From Omphiscola glabra (Eukaryota > Mollusca > Gastropoda > Lymnaeidae), in NCBI GenBank assembly GCA_964017045.1, contig OZ024794.1, positions 50,039,013-50,103,012 of the forward strand: a stretch of DNA of 64,000 nt, given 5' to 3'. This document shows positions 44,665 to 55,200 of the stretch, one piece after another; position 1 is the first letter of the stretch, and each line of letters opens with the position of its first letter. The notes beneath the pieces were generated by a model. It had not been told where the DNA came from, ran no database searches, and saw only the letters and a program-made list of their open reading frames with translations. A program made the position numbers and the translations under genes.

Positions 44665-45522
44665 AAACTCTCAGTTGAATATAATCTTTCTTGCTTCCTA
44701 GCAGCTAAAGTTAATTGTCTTCCACACTTCCACGTTAAACAAAAAAAGATTTTAATCAATTAAATTTTTACCTGTATACTTCTTTATTTTAAATTTCAAG
44801 TCAGAATATATTATACATTATATTAAAGTACTTTGAAAAGTTTAATTTAATTGTTAAAATGTTCTTTTTATATTAAATACGATAATATTAATATTCTTTT
44901 TTTACAAACAGTGTTTGTGTTGTATAATTTAGTGCGAATTTTAAATTGTATACACGACATATTGTAAAACTAGTTAAATTAAAATTATGAATTAATGTGT
45001 ATGCATCATGGCAAACTTGATTGAATATAAAACTTAAGGAATAAAGTAAAACATTATTTTTCCTTAATCAAATCACCTCCAGCAGTTTAACGAATTCTAA
45101 TCTATTATATAATTTTAAGTGATCTATGTAGTACACAAATTAAACAAATCTTGTATCAGTTGGCAGACAAATGATTTAAATGTTTTACAAAATGTTTAAT
45201 CTTACGATGTTATAATGTTACTGACAATGCTATTTTGTTTGCAACATACATTCATTATCTTTTTTATTTTATTTGAAAACTTCTTTGTTAATAATTGTGA
45301 TTATATTTTGAAAAGACAATTAAATAATCTTATTAGTGCCTAAATCAACCGATGTTGTCTTTTTTATTTTTAAAATTATCTTCTTCTTGTATCATTTGAA
45401 CATGTTTGTTTTTCCTCTTTTAATATATAACTCCGATCTGAAAGTGCATTTCTTTAGGCTGACTTCTAGAGTAATTTTGTGTTTAAATAATTACTGGTAA
45501 CACTTATAATCATTTTGAGCAG
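44665..45522. other. 3' region of transporter 3
   Basis: AT-rich, with a possible polyadenylation signal AATAAA near 45,041. No other feature. Confidence 0.5.
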
Positions 45523-45900
45523 GAGTTGGTAAACTACGGTCAGCGGGTCACATCGGCTCCTTGACTGTAATTTTTGCAGCCCATGGATTCAACAGTGATT
45601 TTGAATTACTGTAAAAAAATAATAAACGCTTTTGCATAATATGCATTGAACTACATCAACAGCAAAAACAACAGGGAAATACATTTTCAAAGAAATAGAA
45701 AAATACAATGCTCAGTAAAATTAAAAAAAGGGAGATATATTTATGTATATCAAAAGATATTTGGGTAATACAAAAACATTCACCCTCAATTGTTAATGAC
45801 TAATTACTAAAATAGCGTGAGGTTTTGAAAACTAAATGTGTCTGCATATTTGAGTTACACATGAACGAAGTGATCATCAGATAACAATGTTGACACCAGT
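45523..45900 (+). mobile_element. Fragment of hAT-Charlie-like element
   Basis: CAGGAGTTGGTAAACTACGG followed by a GCAGCCCATGG block resembles the left end of hAT-Charlie MITEs such as those at 56,116 and 62,503. No right terminus found; the end coordinate is approximate. Confidence 0.5.
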
Positions 45901-47507
45901 GTAAAAACAAAGTGGGAGATTTCAGTTGCTCGAGGGCTGAGCTTTTAGTAGCAAAAAATTAGGTGGAATGGTGACAAGGGCTGGCCCCCTGACTACGGCG
46001 CCGCCGTATGATAAATGGGATACTGCAGTCGGTTTTAATGCCTGATGTTAGAAACAAGGCCACACACAAGTAAACATGGGGGTATCAACGTACTAGAGAC
46101 ACAGGTAAACATGCGGGTATCAACCTACTCGAGACTGGACTTGTCCAGTTTTAAGCCAGACATCTTCAGCTTTCTTGACTTTTGGTGGCATTAAATGTGT
46201 GATTACTTGATAAAACATATCTGTTTCCATTAAAAAAAAAGAAAAATCACATTCTTTATAGCCTGACCCGGTATTAAAGAGTTTATGTAAAATTTATATT
46301 TTGCCTTTATGATAACTGGTTATGCACTATTGATGAGATTTTCCTACAATGGATAATGATGGGTCTTTTTGCCTCCCATATAAGATTGCACTTCGGAGAC
46401 AAAAATAATTCAGTATGGAGTTTAAAGTTAAAGAAAAATGTGAGCTCCCACTTTTCTTTCTACCTACGTCAACAAATAAGCATCCCAACGGGAAGGACTA
46501 CAGGTGTGTATTCCATAAAGATTTTCTTAAAGAAATATTCACTATCAAGCAATGACAATTATGTCAAACGTTTCATTGATGAAACGATCTACTATAAATC
46601 AATCGACCTGTTGTTTTTTTTAATTAAAAAAAAACACGAATTTTATCAACAGATTATCTGAAATCTCGTGTAATGGAAAAAAGTAAAGGGCGTGTTCGCA
46701 GATGACTGATGACAGCAACCCTGTCTTTTACATTTATTGTATTGTATGTGAATGTGCTGGTGATAAATGGGATATTCCAGGTGGTATAGGGACGCAGGCT
46801 TGTTGTTTTCTACTCGACTTATGCATCAGCTGTTCGCTGCTCTGTGTTGCACGGAGCATATGTTACTAGTAACGGTATAGCGCCTACTTTCGGACACACT
46901 ATAATATACGGACACAACAACATAATTTTTCCAACTATGAGAGCTTAGCACTAAGACTTGTGTGCTGAATTTCAAACATAGAAGTATTGCTGAATGTGCA
47001 GGAGAAACAATGTGTAGCTCTTATTGATGTGTATGTTTTATAGTGTCCATCTCAAACTCAACTTGATTTTCAGCTACAATCTGTTACATTTAGCCTACTG
47101 AATTTCGAGTAGACTAGTTAACTCTGTTTAGACTTTTTGATATGGTCAAGCCGGTAGATCCCCAGTTCTGTTCACCGGGCGTATTTAGCATCCTTTTTAA
47201 CTCTGCTATATTTATTTAACCCATCATGTTGTAAAACTAGACACAATGTAGATAACGATTATCATAATCTTCCAGATTATATACATAGTTGCTTCATTTT
47301 CTTTCAAAAACGGAAAGAGAAAGCAAATGAATTCTGTATTTTAAATATATATATATTTATTAATACCGGTACAGTAGACGTATATTTTTAATCTAGCTGA
47401 AATACCATGCCTAGCCCAGGAATGCTTTGACTCATAAATTCTCATATTTAACAACATATCATTTTACTTTTGAAGATTTTTCTATCAAGACTAAAAAGAA
47501 AATTGTT
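45901..47507. other. Intergenic sequence, nothing firm
   Basis: Includes a two-copy repeat with GTAAACATG and GGGTATCAAC at 46,070-46,135 and a plus-strand open frame of 101 codons at 46,356-46,661 with no recognisable domain. I do not call a gene. Confidence 0.4.
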
Positions 47508-47566
47508 CAGCAGTATTTAATTCCTAACCGGGTACCCGGTACTGAAAAGGGCAAATGATAAAATTT
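47508..47566 (+). repeat. Repeat resembling an unoccupied MITE site
   Basis: CAGCAGTATTTAATTCCTAA then CCGGGTACCCGG and GGGCAAATGA matches the two flanks of the MITE at 48,165-48,321 joined together. Confidence 0.6.
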
Positions 47567-47589
47567 TTAAAATTATATTTTGGTTTCCA

Positions 47590-47730
47590 ATGAGTCTTTA
47601 TATTTTAAAATTATATAATATTAGTCTACAATAACTCTTTATATTTTAAAATTGTATTTAGGTTTCCAATGACTCTTTATATTTTAAAATTATATTTTGG
47701 TTTCCAATGACTCTTTATATTCTAAAAATT
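47590..47730. repeat. 39-bp AT-rich tandem repeat, about 4 copies
   Basis: CTTTATATTTTAAAATT recurs at spacings of 37 to 40 bp together with GGTTTCCAATGA. Confidence 0.85.
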
Positions 47731-48002
47731 AACCATCGTAACAAATAATAATACAGCACCTTTGATTATTTTATTGGGGGCATGTGACCATGGTGTGGAC
47801 TGTAGACCTTGCAGGTCGAAATCACTAGGCATGAGATTTTTCTTTCCGAGAAATACCTGGTTTCCTGAACGGTTATTCAACTCTATCATCACATCTGGTG
47901 AGCCCAAGGGGAACATCCTGTATGGCTGATACAGCTTTGAACCAGTGGCATAGCAGTAGTTAACAGAATTTTAGTTAAGTTAATACCGGGTTTGTATTCA
48001 AA

Positions 48003-48058
48003 GTTTGCCTTCTCTTAGATGAGTTGCCATCCTGGGTTAACAAATCCCATCCACCCGG
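48003..48058 (+). repeat. Dispersed 55-bp repeat, partner at 7,993
   Basis: Same repeat as at 7,993-8,048, here beginning GTTTGCCTTCTCTTAGATG. Confidence 0.7.
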
Positions 48059-48164
48059 GGTGCTGGTAATGTTTTTCGCGTATCTTGGCTTTTCCAAGGG
48101 ATTGAAGATTTTCCCCGAGAAGACTGAAAGGAATAATCTACAGCAGTATTTAACTCGTACCCGG

Positions 48165-48321
48165 CAGTGGCGTAGCGAGCTTAACTTGCGCCCGGGGCAC
48201 AATACCTTTTTAGCGCCCCCACCCTATTCGAAAACCATACAATATTATATGTCAAATATACCATTTGGCGCCCCTTTGTGAGTAGCACCCGGGGCATGAT
48301 CCCCCCCTCGCTACGCCACTG
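48165..48321 (+). mobile_element. hAT MITE family A, copy 4
   Basis: A 157-bp copy with CAGTGGCGTAGCGAG and CTCGCTACGCCACTG ends, flanked by GTACCCGG and CTACCCGG (7 of 8 identical). The host sequence is itself a repeat also found at 47,508. Confidence 0.93.
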
Positions 48322-48329
48322 CTACCCGG

Positions 48330-49019
48330 GTCCTGATAAAAGCAAATGAATTTCTTGCCAAAGGGAAATAACTCTGAATTTAGAGCATGTTTTAGGAAAA
48401 AAGGTTAATAAAATATATCTATCTTATTACATCATTACACAAAATAAAGATTACTGTATTTGGAAATATTTGTTCCATATGAATAATAATAATTAGATCA
48501 ATTTATATGACACTGATTTTGGGTGACATGAAATCAAATGACGGAATTACACAAAAATGAAGAACGAAATTGAAGGAAAACATAAACGTGTGTACCTTAA
48601 TTTATTTAAGTTTAGAATGTTGTGAAAGGCTGCAAAGCGGTGTTCTTTACATAAATGAACGTTGCACACTATGCATCTATTGGAAGTTTCTATGGGTCTA
48701 TTCGTTGGGGCCTTTCGCTTAGCTCCTGAACACTCATAGAATATTTTTCCCCTGCCATCCTTTCTACTTGACTGATGCATTGTGTGGGCAGTTGTGTAAG
48801 TGCATGTGGCTTCAGGGCTGTCAGTAAGTGGCAGTCCGTGTATTTCAATTTACAGATGATCCAGCCATGGACTGTTTAGACTTTTTTTTTTATATATACT
48901 TCTATCCCCCACACTGACGGTCTCTTAGATGTTAAATTCTTGCTCGAGACTAAACGCCATCCGAATATAACCCACAAATACCCTCCTCCGATTGACTGAA
49001 CTGGTTCTCACCCTCAATT
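48330..49019. other. Non-coding gap, nothing recognised
   Basis: A minus-strand open frame at 48,547-48,780 (77 codons) contains CIVCNVHLCKEHRFAAFH, a C/H-rich stretch seen in PiggyBac-type and other transposase zinc-binding tails. Too short to assign. Confidence 0.35.
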
Positions 49020-49610
49020 CATTGATTTTGGTGGCGAATTTTTAGACCAAATCAGGGTTGCTGCTATGGGGACTAAAACGGAACCCAGCAATGCACGCTT
49101 GTTCATAGGGCATTTCGAACACGTGGTCGAAAGCAACTGAAAATGTCGCATAGGAGATGGCGTCGGTGGGCCGTCGAGCGCGAGCTCTTAATGCCCCCCC
49201 GGGCGCCCCCCCCTCACAACCCAGCGCACTGAAGGTTTCCACGACGCCAACCCGTGCGGAAGGACGCCGGGAACTTCCCCCTTGACCTAGGGGAAGCCCG
49301 GTCGACCGAGTACGCTGCATTTAAAGCGTCCGCAGTCCACTCTCCGTGGGTCAGGACAGTTTTGCTTCCACTCCGGGGGGTAAATGTTGCGTTACCACCC
49401 CCCCCCCACCGCCCAATGAGTCTTTCGGTCGGGACGAGTAGTGGCGGGACGAAACAGTTGCCTAGGAGCGGCTTTCTCACGGCCGCGTAGCTAAAATCAT
49501 CGGCATGGGTTTTGTCCGCCTCCCAAGCCTCATATCCATCAACGGCAACTTGTAATCATGTTAGTCGCTGCTCCTGTTGCGTTGGGAGTCATGCGTTTGG
49601 CCGGGGTTCT
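49020..49610 (-). repeat. GC-rich dispersed repeat, inverted partner of 33,310-34,045
   Basis: The reverse complement shares ATGATTACAAGTTGCCGTT, ACGCTTTAAATGCAGCGTA, CGGTCGACCGGG and GGCGTCGTGGAAACCT in the same order as 33,540-34,030. It is less than full length and has several C and G runs. Frames of 70 to 92 codons here are composition artefacts. Confidence 0.75.
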
Positions 49611-50168
49611 CACCTACTTATTTTCTGTCACATTTCTTCTGATGCGCTCCCAGATTCTACTTTTCAGCCAAGTGCTACTTTAAAAAAAAAAAATTATTCA
49701 GTTTTTTCCGTTTTTCTTTTTTTTTTTTTTTTTTTTTTTTGCTGACGAAGGCTTTCTGGCGACAAGTTCGTTGTTTTATCGCTTTCCTTTTTCAGGTTGT
49801 CCATACTTTCTTTTACTCATGTCCTTTTCCTTCTGCCTATAGGATAATGAGATCTCAACTGTTCATGGAGATATACACCACCCATAGCCCTGATGTGGTT
49901 GTAAACAGGCCTTGTTGTCTAGATATTAACACACACAACAGCTATTCTGTGGACATATTTAGCTGTGAATATGTCGACAAAACTTGTACAAAATTTGCCT
50001 AAATCGTACACCTAATTCAATTGAATGATTTTGTTTAGTTTCAGGTTCTTAAGTTCCTACATGAGTATGTGCTTTGCTGAAGTAAGTCCTGGGCAAGAGT
50101 GGCACCAGTAAAATACTAGTCATAGAAATATGGTGATGCTTGTCAAAAACAATCAAAAAGGCACACCC
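49611..50168. other. Non-coding gap with T tract
   Basis: An uninterrupted T run at about 49,718-49,740. The frame at 49,739-50,002 lacks recognisable motifs. Confidence 0.4.
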
Positions 50169-50176
50169 AGTGTAAA

Positions 50177-51266
50177 GGGGTCGTCCATTAATTACGTCAA
50201 CAATTATTCTGCAATTTTCGTACCCCATCCTGCCTTGTCAATAACTGTCAAACTTTCACTGACCCCCCCCCCCCCTATTTAATTATATCATCATTTTCTA
50301 ACCCCCCCCCCCCCCCAAAAAAAAAAAAAAAAAAGGAATTATAATATTACTAAATTTATAAATATATTTAATTTTGTGCTGATCTATTTTAAAGACACAA
50401 AATTGTAAGAAAAACATTTTATTACACCTTTAGCTTGTTAATCAACAAGTTAAAAAGTTTTTACACTTACATTTTATCATGCAGAATCAATTAAAAGGTT
50501 GTTAAAGACTAAATATCATTGGGTGTGGTATAAATATGATTAGTGTCAATAAAGCTGACACTTATAGTTACTTTTATAGTTTCTAGCTGCTATCATCTTT
50601 CCACTGAGTAGCTGTTGCTCTATCGTAACAATGGGCGTCAGGGACATCATTTGGGTAGGCCAGGCCAGGGGGCATTTGCCCCCCCCCCCCCCCGAATTTG
50701 CAGGTTTTATTTAAATTGCTATGTACTGTGGCGCCTCCAGTAATAAACAACTTAACAAGCCGACCAAGTTTTGGTTGTGCCCCCCTCCCCCCGCCCCCCA
50801 TGAAAAACCCTGAAATGGCACCCTTTATGGGCATAGTCTATAGCAGCTGATTTAACATATTCAACTTGCGGAATTTATATACCAGACTAGTCAACATCAT
50901 TCTAATTTAACCATTCAGCTAGAAGCATTGTCAGTATGAGCAATAATTGTCATAAGCTCTCTCTATCTCCGTGCAACTACTCGCATTGGTCGAATCCATT
51001 TTTGTTGAGGAGCAGATGCTAATTTCTTATGCCCAAGAGGACATTGGCGGTGCTGTTGAAATTGCATTTTCAACATGACTTGTTGTGCAAAAAAGATGTT
51101 ATAGATTTCAAGCAGCGATGTTATTATTGTTACTCACTTTACTTTCCCCTATTTCTCAAAATATCGTATTCCTACTCTATCAATATCATTTATTTTGACT
51201 GCACGTGACATTTTCAAAACCCTCAACCCCTCCCCCATTGTGTTGACATTATAAACGGACGCCCCC
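50177..51266. mobile_element. DNA transposon remnant with GGGGTCGTCC termini
   Basis: Begins GGGGTCGTCCATTAATTACG and ends TAAACGGACGCCCCC, an imperfect inverted repeat; the next block on each side (GTCAACA and TGTTGAC) is also inverted. The interior is non-coding with C-rich and A-rich runs. A related terminus lies at 59,480. Superfamily not assigned and no target duplication found. Confidence 0.6.
50631..50830. repeat. C-rich fragment resembling the hAT terminus at 40,844
   Basis: ATGGGCGTCAGGG and a following GGGGGCATTTGCCCCCC block resemble the left end of the element at 40,844. Probably a nested fragment. Confidence 0.4.
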
Positions 51267-52091
51267 AAAAACAACATAATGTATCAAGCCATATTTACAG
51301 CAGATTTCCAAGTTTAATAAACATTAAAATTAAACAAATAAACACAATTCTAAAAAAATAATCTCTATGAAATTTTCAGCTTATTAAAGTAACACACAAG
51401 TATAAGTATAAAAGTTTAGTTTTATTTCTGAGAATAACTAATTACTGTAAATATAAATTCTAAATTATTATTTCAGTTAGTTAAAATTTTATAAATGAAT
51501 TAACAATAATTTATATGATTATCATGAAAGTCCAAGCTTTTGAGATATTTTTTTTTTATTTGTAAAACGAAATGCAATCATAATGTATTATGAATCATAG
51601 TATGAATCAATGATTGTCCGGATAAGGCGGGCAAAGTGGCAAGTGGTCATTGGTTTGCGGTAACAAAAAGCTTTGCAAAATTTAAAAAACATACATTCAA
51701 GTAGAGCTAACTTCTGAAAAATGTACTTTTTGCGCCTATTAAGCACAGCGTTAAGTTACTGCCATAAATACATACATATCTAGAGATTACTAGAGAACTT
51801 TTTTTATTTGTGATTATAAATACATTTGTTTTATTATCAAAATTTTAGTTTTATAATTCTTTTCGGTGATTGGTTTTTAAAACCTCCCAAAAAACTTTCA
51901 ACTTCATTTATTTACAAAATAACTTGTATAATTTACTTCAACTGAAATATCTTAATTTTTAATAAATGTATACATTTTTGTTAAGTTGAAGTGTTTTATT
52001 TATTTTTTTTTAAATTTTATATAATTTTACATTTCAAAAACTTAATTTTGCCGACTTTACCCACAACACACCGCTTGTAGCATTAAACATC
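51267..52091. other. Region upstream of THOC3
   Basis: Very AT-rich. No TATA box or other promoter element can be assigned with confidence. The 5' untranslated region directly precedes the ATG at 52,092. Confidence 0.45.
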
Positions 52092-52268
52092 ATGGCGACT
52101 TACGCGGATGAAATGAAAAAGTTCTTTGAATCCAATAGTAGAACACGCGATGTTCAAGCACATACAGCAAAAGTTCATTCTGTTGCTTGGAGTTGTGATG
52201 GGCGCAGACTGGCTTCAGGATCATTTGATAAAACTGTTTGCATTTATATGCTGGATAAAGATAGGCTG
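52092..52268 (+). CDS. THOC3: THOC3 exon 1
   Basis: 59 codons, ending in phase 0 after DKDRL at a CTG/GTAAGT donor. Starts MATYADEMKKFF and contains the first WD repeat. Confidence 0.95.
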
Positions 52269-55200
52269 GTAAGTGGTTTACAAAAGGCCAGTGCACATTC
52301 AAATTGTTATGTCTTATGATCGGCTCAGATCGGTTATCGTGATTGGTGCCAATTCTCATTAATGTTTTATAGGTACATGTGTAGCTATAGGGCCGCGTTT
52401 TTTACCATGGCTAAATCTATCCCTAACCTGAACCCTAAATCTATCCCTAACCTGAATCCTAAATCTATCCCTTACCTGAACCCTAAATCATAAATCTATC
52501 CCTAACCTGTCATGCAAAAGACACCATGGCCCCATAATTACACTTCAGCCGTTTTTTGCTTGAGCAAGAAAAGTGGAATATTATAGTTCAGATTTGCATT
52601 TAATAACCCTGAATTACAGACATTTTTAACATTATTCATATTCTTTTATAGAACGTTTTTGGCGTGAGGATAACGCCGAGCATTATCCGCACGGCTCCTC
52701 GGCGCATTATAGTGGCTGGTCACACAGCTCTGCGCATAATGTTTGCCGTTATTTGAAGATTTCGGTCTGCCGATAACGCTCGGCATTATTTTAGAACTCA
52801 AACTATTTATTCTTTTTTTCACTAATAAATGAATAAAATGTTTTTTAAAAAGAACGAATTTCCGTAAAACCATGGACCTAGGCCTGCGTACATCGTGGCA
52901 AAAATGTACCATTGACCTGGTTTTAAGATAAGAATAAGGCAATTGGATGTGAACTTGTGTGGTCTTGTGGTAGAGTAGACGCTAAGCTAACTTTAGGTAC
53001 TTTGACACAAAATTTAAATATGGTCCGATTGCCATGAATGATACATCATTTTAAAGGGCTAGCTATAAGCTTTATAACAACACCAATTTCATCTTTCTAT
53101 CTTTTAAAGAACTGGAGTTATTATTTTTTTTGTCGAATTTTTTATGCCCCTTATATAAGCTATATATTTGACCCAAAAAACTTGTAACCCACTTTTGAAT
53201 TTTTTCACTTTTTGACCCATAACTTTTTTAATTTCAAAGATAATGGAACCAAATTTTCAGTAGATATTCTCAATACAATATACAACACAATGAACAACAA
53301 ACGTTTGACATTATATCATAAATATTTATTTTGAAAAATGTTTTTGCAGAGAAATTGAAAAAAAATTATGTAAAAAAAATATTTTTTTTGTAAAATTATT
53401 ATTTTTTACGTGAAAAAAAAAATGCAGGTCTATTACATTTTAAAGTAGCATCAAATCAAATTTATATTTTAATTATAGTCATTTTATGTTCTGTAGGAAA
53501 TGTTAAATTAATTTTTTTTAAATCAAAGGTCCATACAATTAACTAATTACATGAAATAAATCAGTGCTACTACTTTATGGATGGGACTCTGAAAAGAAAT
53601 ATAGAAATGTTATTAATAAATTATTCAAATATAACACCCTGAAAATAATAATATTAATATCAACATTTGCCAGTATGAAATGAAGAATTTAAAATATTAT
53701 GACTTAAAAAGAAAAAAACGGGGTACAAATATTATTTTTTTAAATGTACCGGTATTCTTTTATTCCAAATGAAAAAGTTAGAGGTTCATAAACTTAAAGT
53801 AATGATACCCAAGAAATATTAAATCAATGCTGTGTTAATTATAACATTGATTACATCTTGAGTCCCTGGAGTTGCCTGGTGCTCATTTACCTGTGGAAGG
53901 AAACAATCATTGTGTGTTACAATAGTTGTAGCATCAATACTGTTGGAAGGCAACAGGTTCTTGTTCTTGTTAACAGGCACTACAACTGGCTGCAACAAAA
54001 GATTTGGCTTCTATTCCAATTAGTTTCAATTCATTTCTAAAAAATAGAAAGCTTTTTTATATAATCTTGACACATATACTACAGACATGTTTACTCTTAC
54101 AATTTTGGCGTACAATGAATGATTTTGAGATGTATACATTTATACCCGGTATACTGTATGTTTATTTTTTACTATTAATTAAGATAATGTATTGAACGAT
54201 TTTGTGATGGTGTTGTGCGATTTTAAGAGTTTGAGGGTAAACAGGTCTGCATATAATTTCATATATATGTATTGCAACCTTGTAAGAAACATAGTTGCTA
54301 TCCTCTTGTTGGAAGGCCTCATCAAGAGCAGAAACGGCCACTTTCATGCCCTCTGTCTTGTACGGTATGCTCCTATACAGATAGATAGCATAACCATTCT
54401 TTTCACAAATGCGGCTGCATCCTGGGCAAAGTTTGCCAGATACAGGTTATAATCCTCATTGTCACTGAAATTTCTAGAAATTACAAAGTCGAACTGAAAA
54501 GAAAAAAACAAAATAAAATTAACAAATTTGAAGACCATTTTTATTTATTAATTATTAACTAGTCCTAGTCTTTTTAACTATAACTCTGTCTATATATAGT
54601 TTATAGTATAATTATAATTTATAATATATTTCAATTTTATAATAATTTATATTACATTTCAATTAGCCTATACTTATACTATATTTATAACAATTTATAT
54701 GATTGTTTATTTTGTTAATTTATTTACAAATTCAATAACATTAACAATCCTAGTAATAAAATTAAAATAATAAACAATAAATGAATATAATAATATTGAA
54801 CGTAGAATAAATGCCAAACCTACAAAAAAAAGTATTTTTATTATTAACTAATTAATACTAGTACTATTACTAGTATAATTACTATTACTTAGTCTAATTC
54901 TTAGTAGTATTACTATTACTAATACTAATATTAAGTATTTATTAATATTAGTAGCATTAGTATTACCTTAGTCTTAGTTAGTGTCCATAGTGAATTGAAG
55001 TCTGAAGAACTAATTTTATGAAATTAATTTTAATTCACAAATGACAGTAAATTAAATGCTTATGAAATTTTAGATTTACATTTGAATAGATACTTCAAAT
55101 TTTGCTTTGATTTGATACAATTAACTGTTTAAAGTATTGAATAATACTAATAACAAATACAGGTATTTCCGAAATATTCATTATATAGTGTCCGTCACTA

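Noticed and set aside
52411..52510. Possible interstitial telomere repeat with CCCTAA words
   Set aside because: The real period is 24 bp and the telomeric word is only part of the unit.
52957..52993. tRNA-like A box (GTGGTCTTGTGGTAGAGTAG)
   Set aside because: No B box follows and no cloverleaf could be drawn. At most a SINE head.
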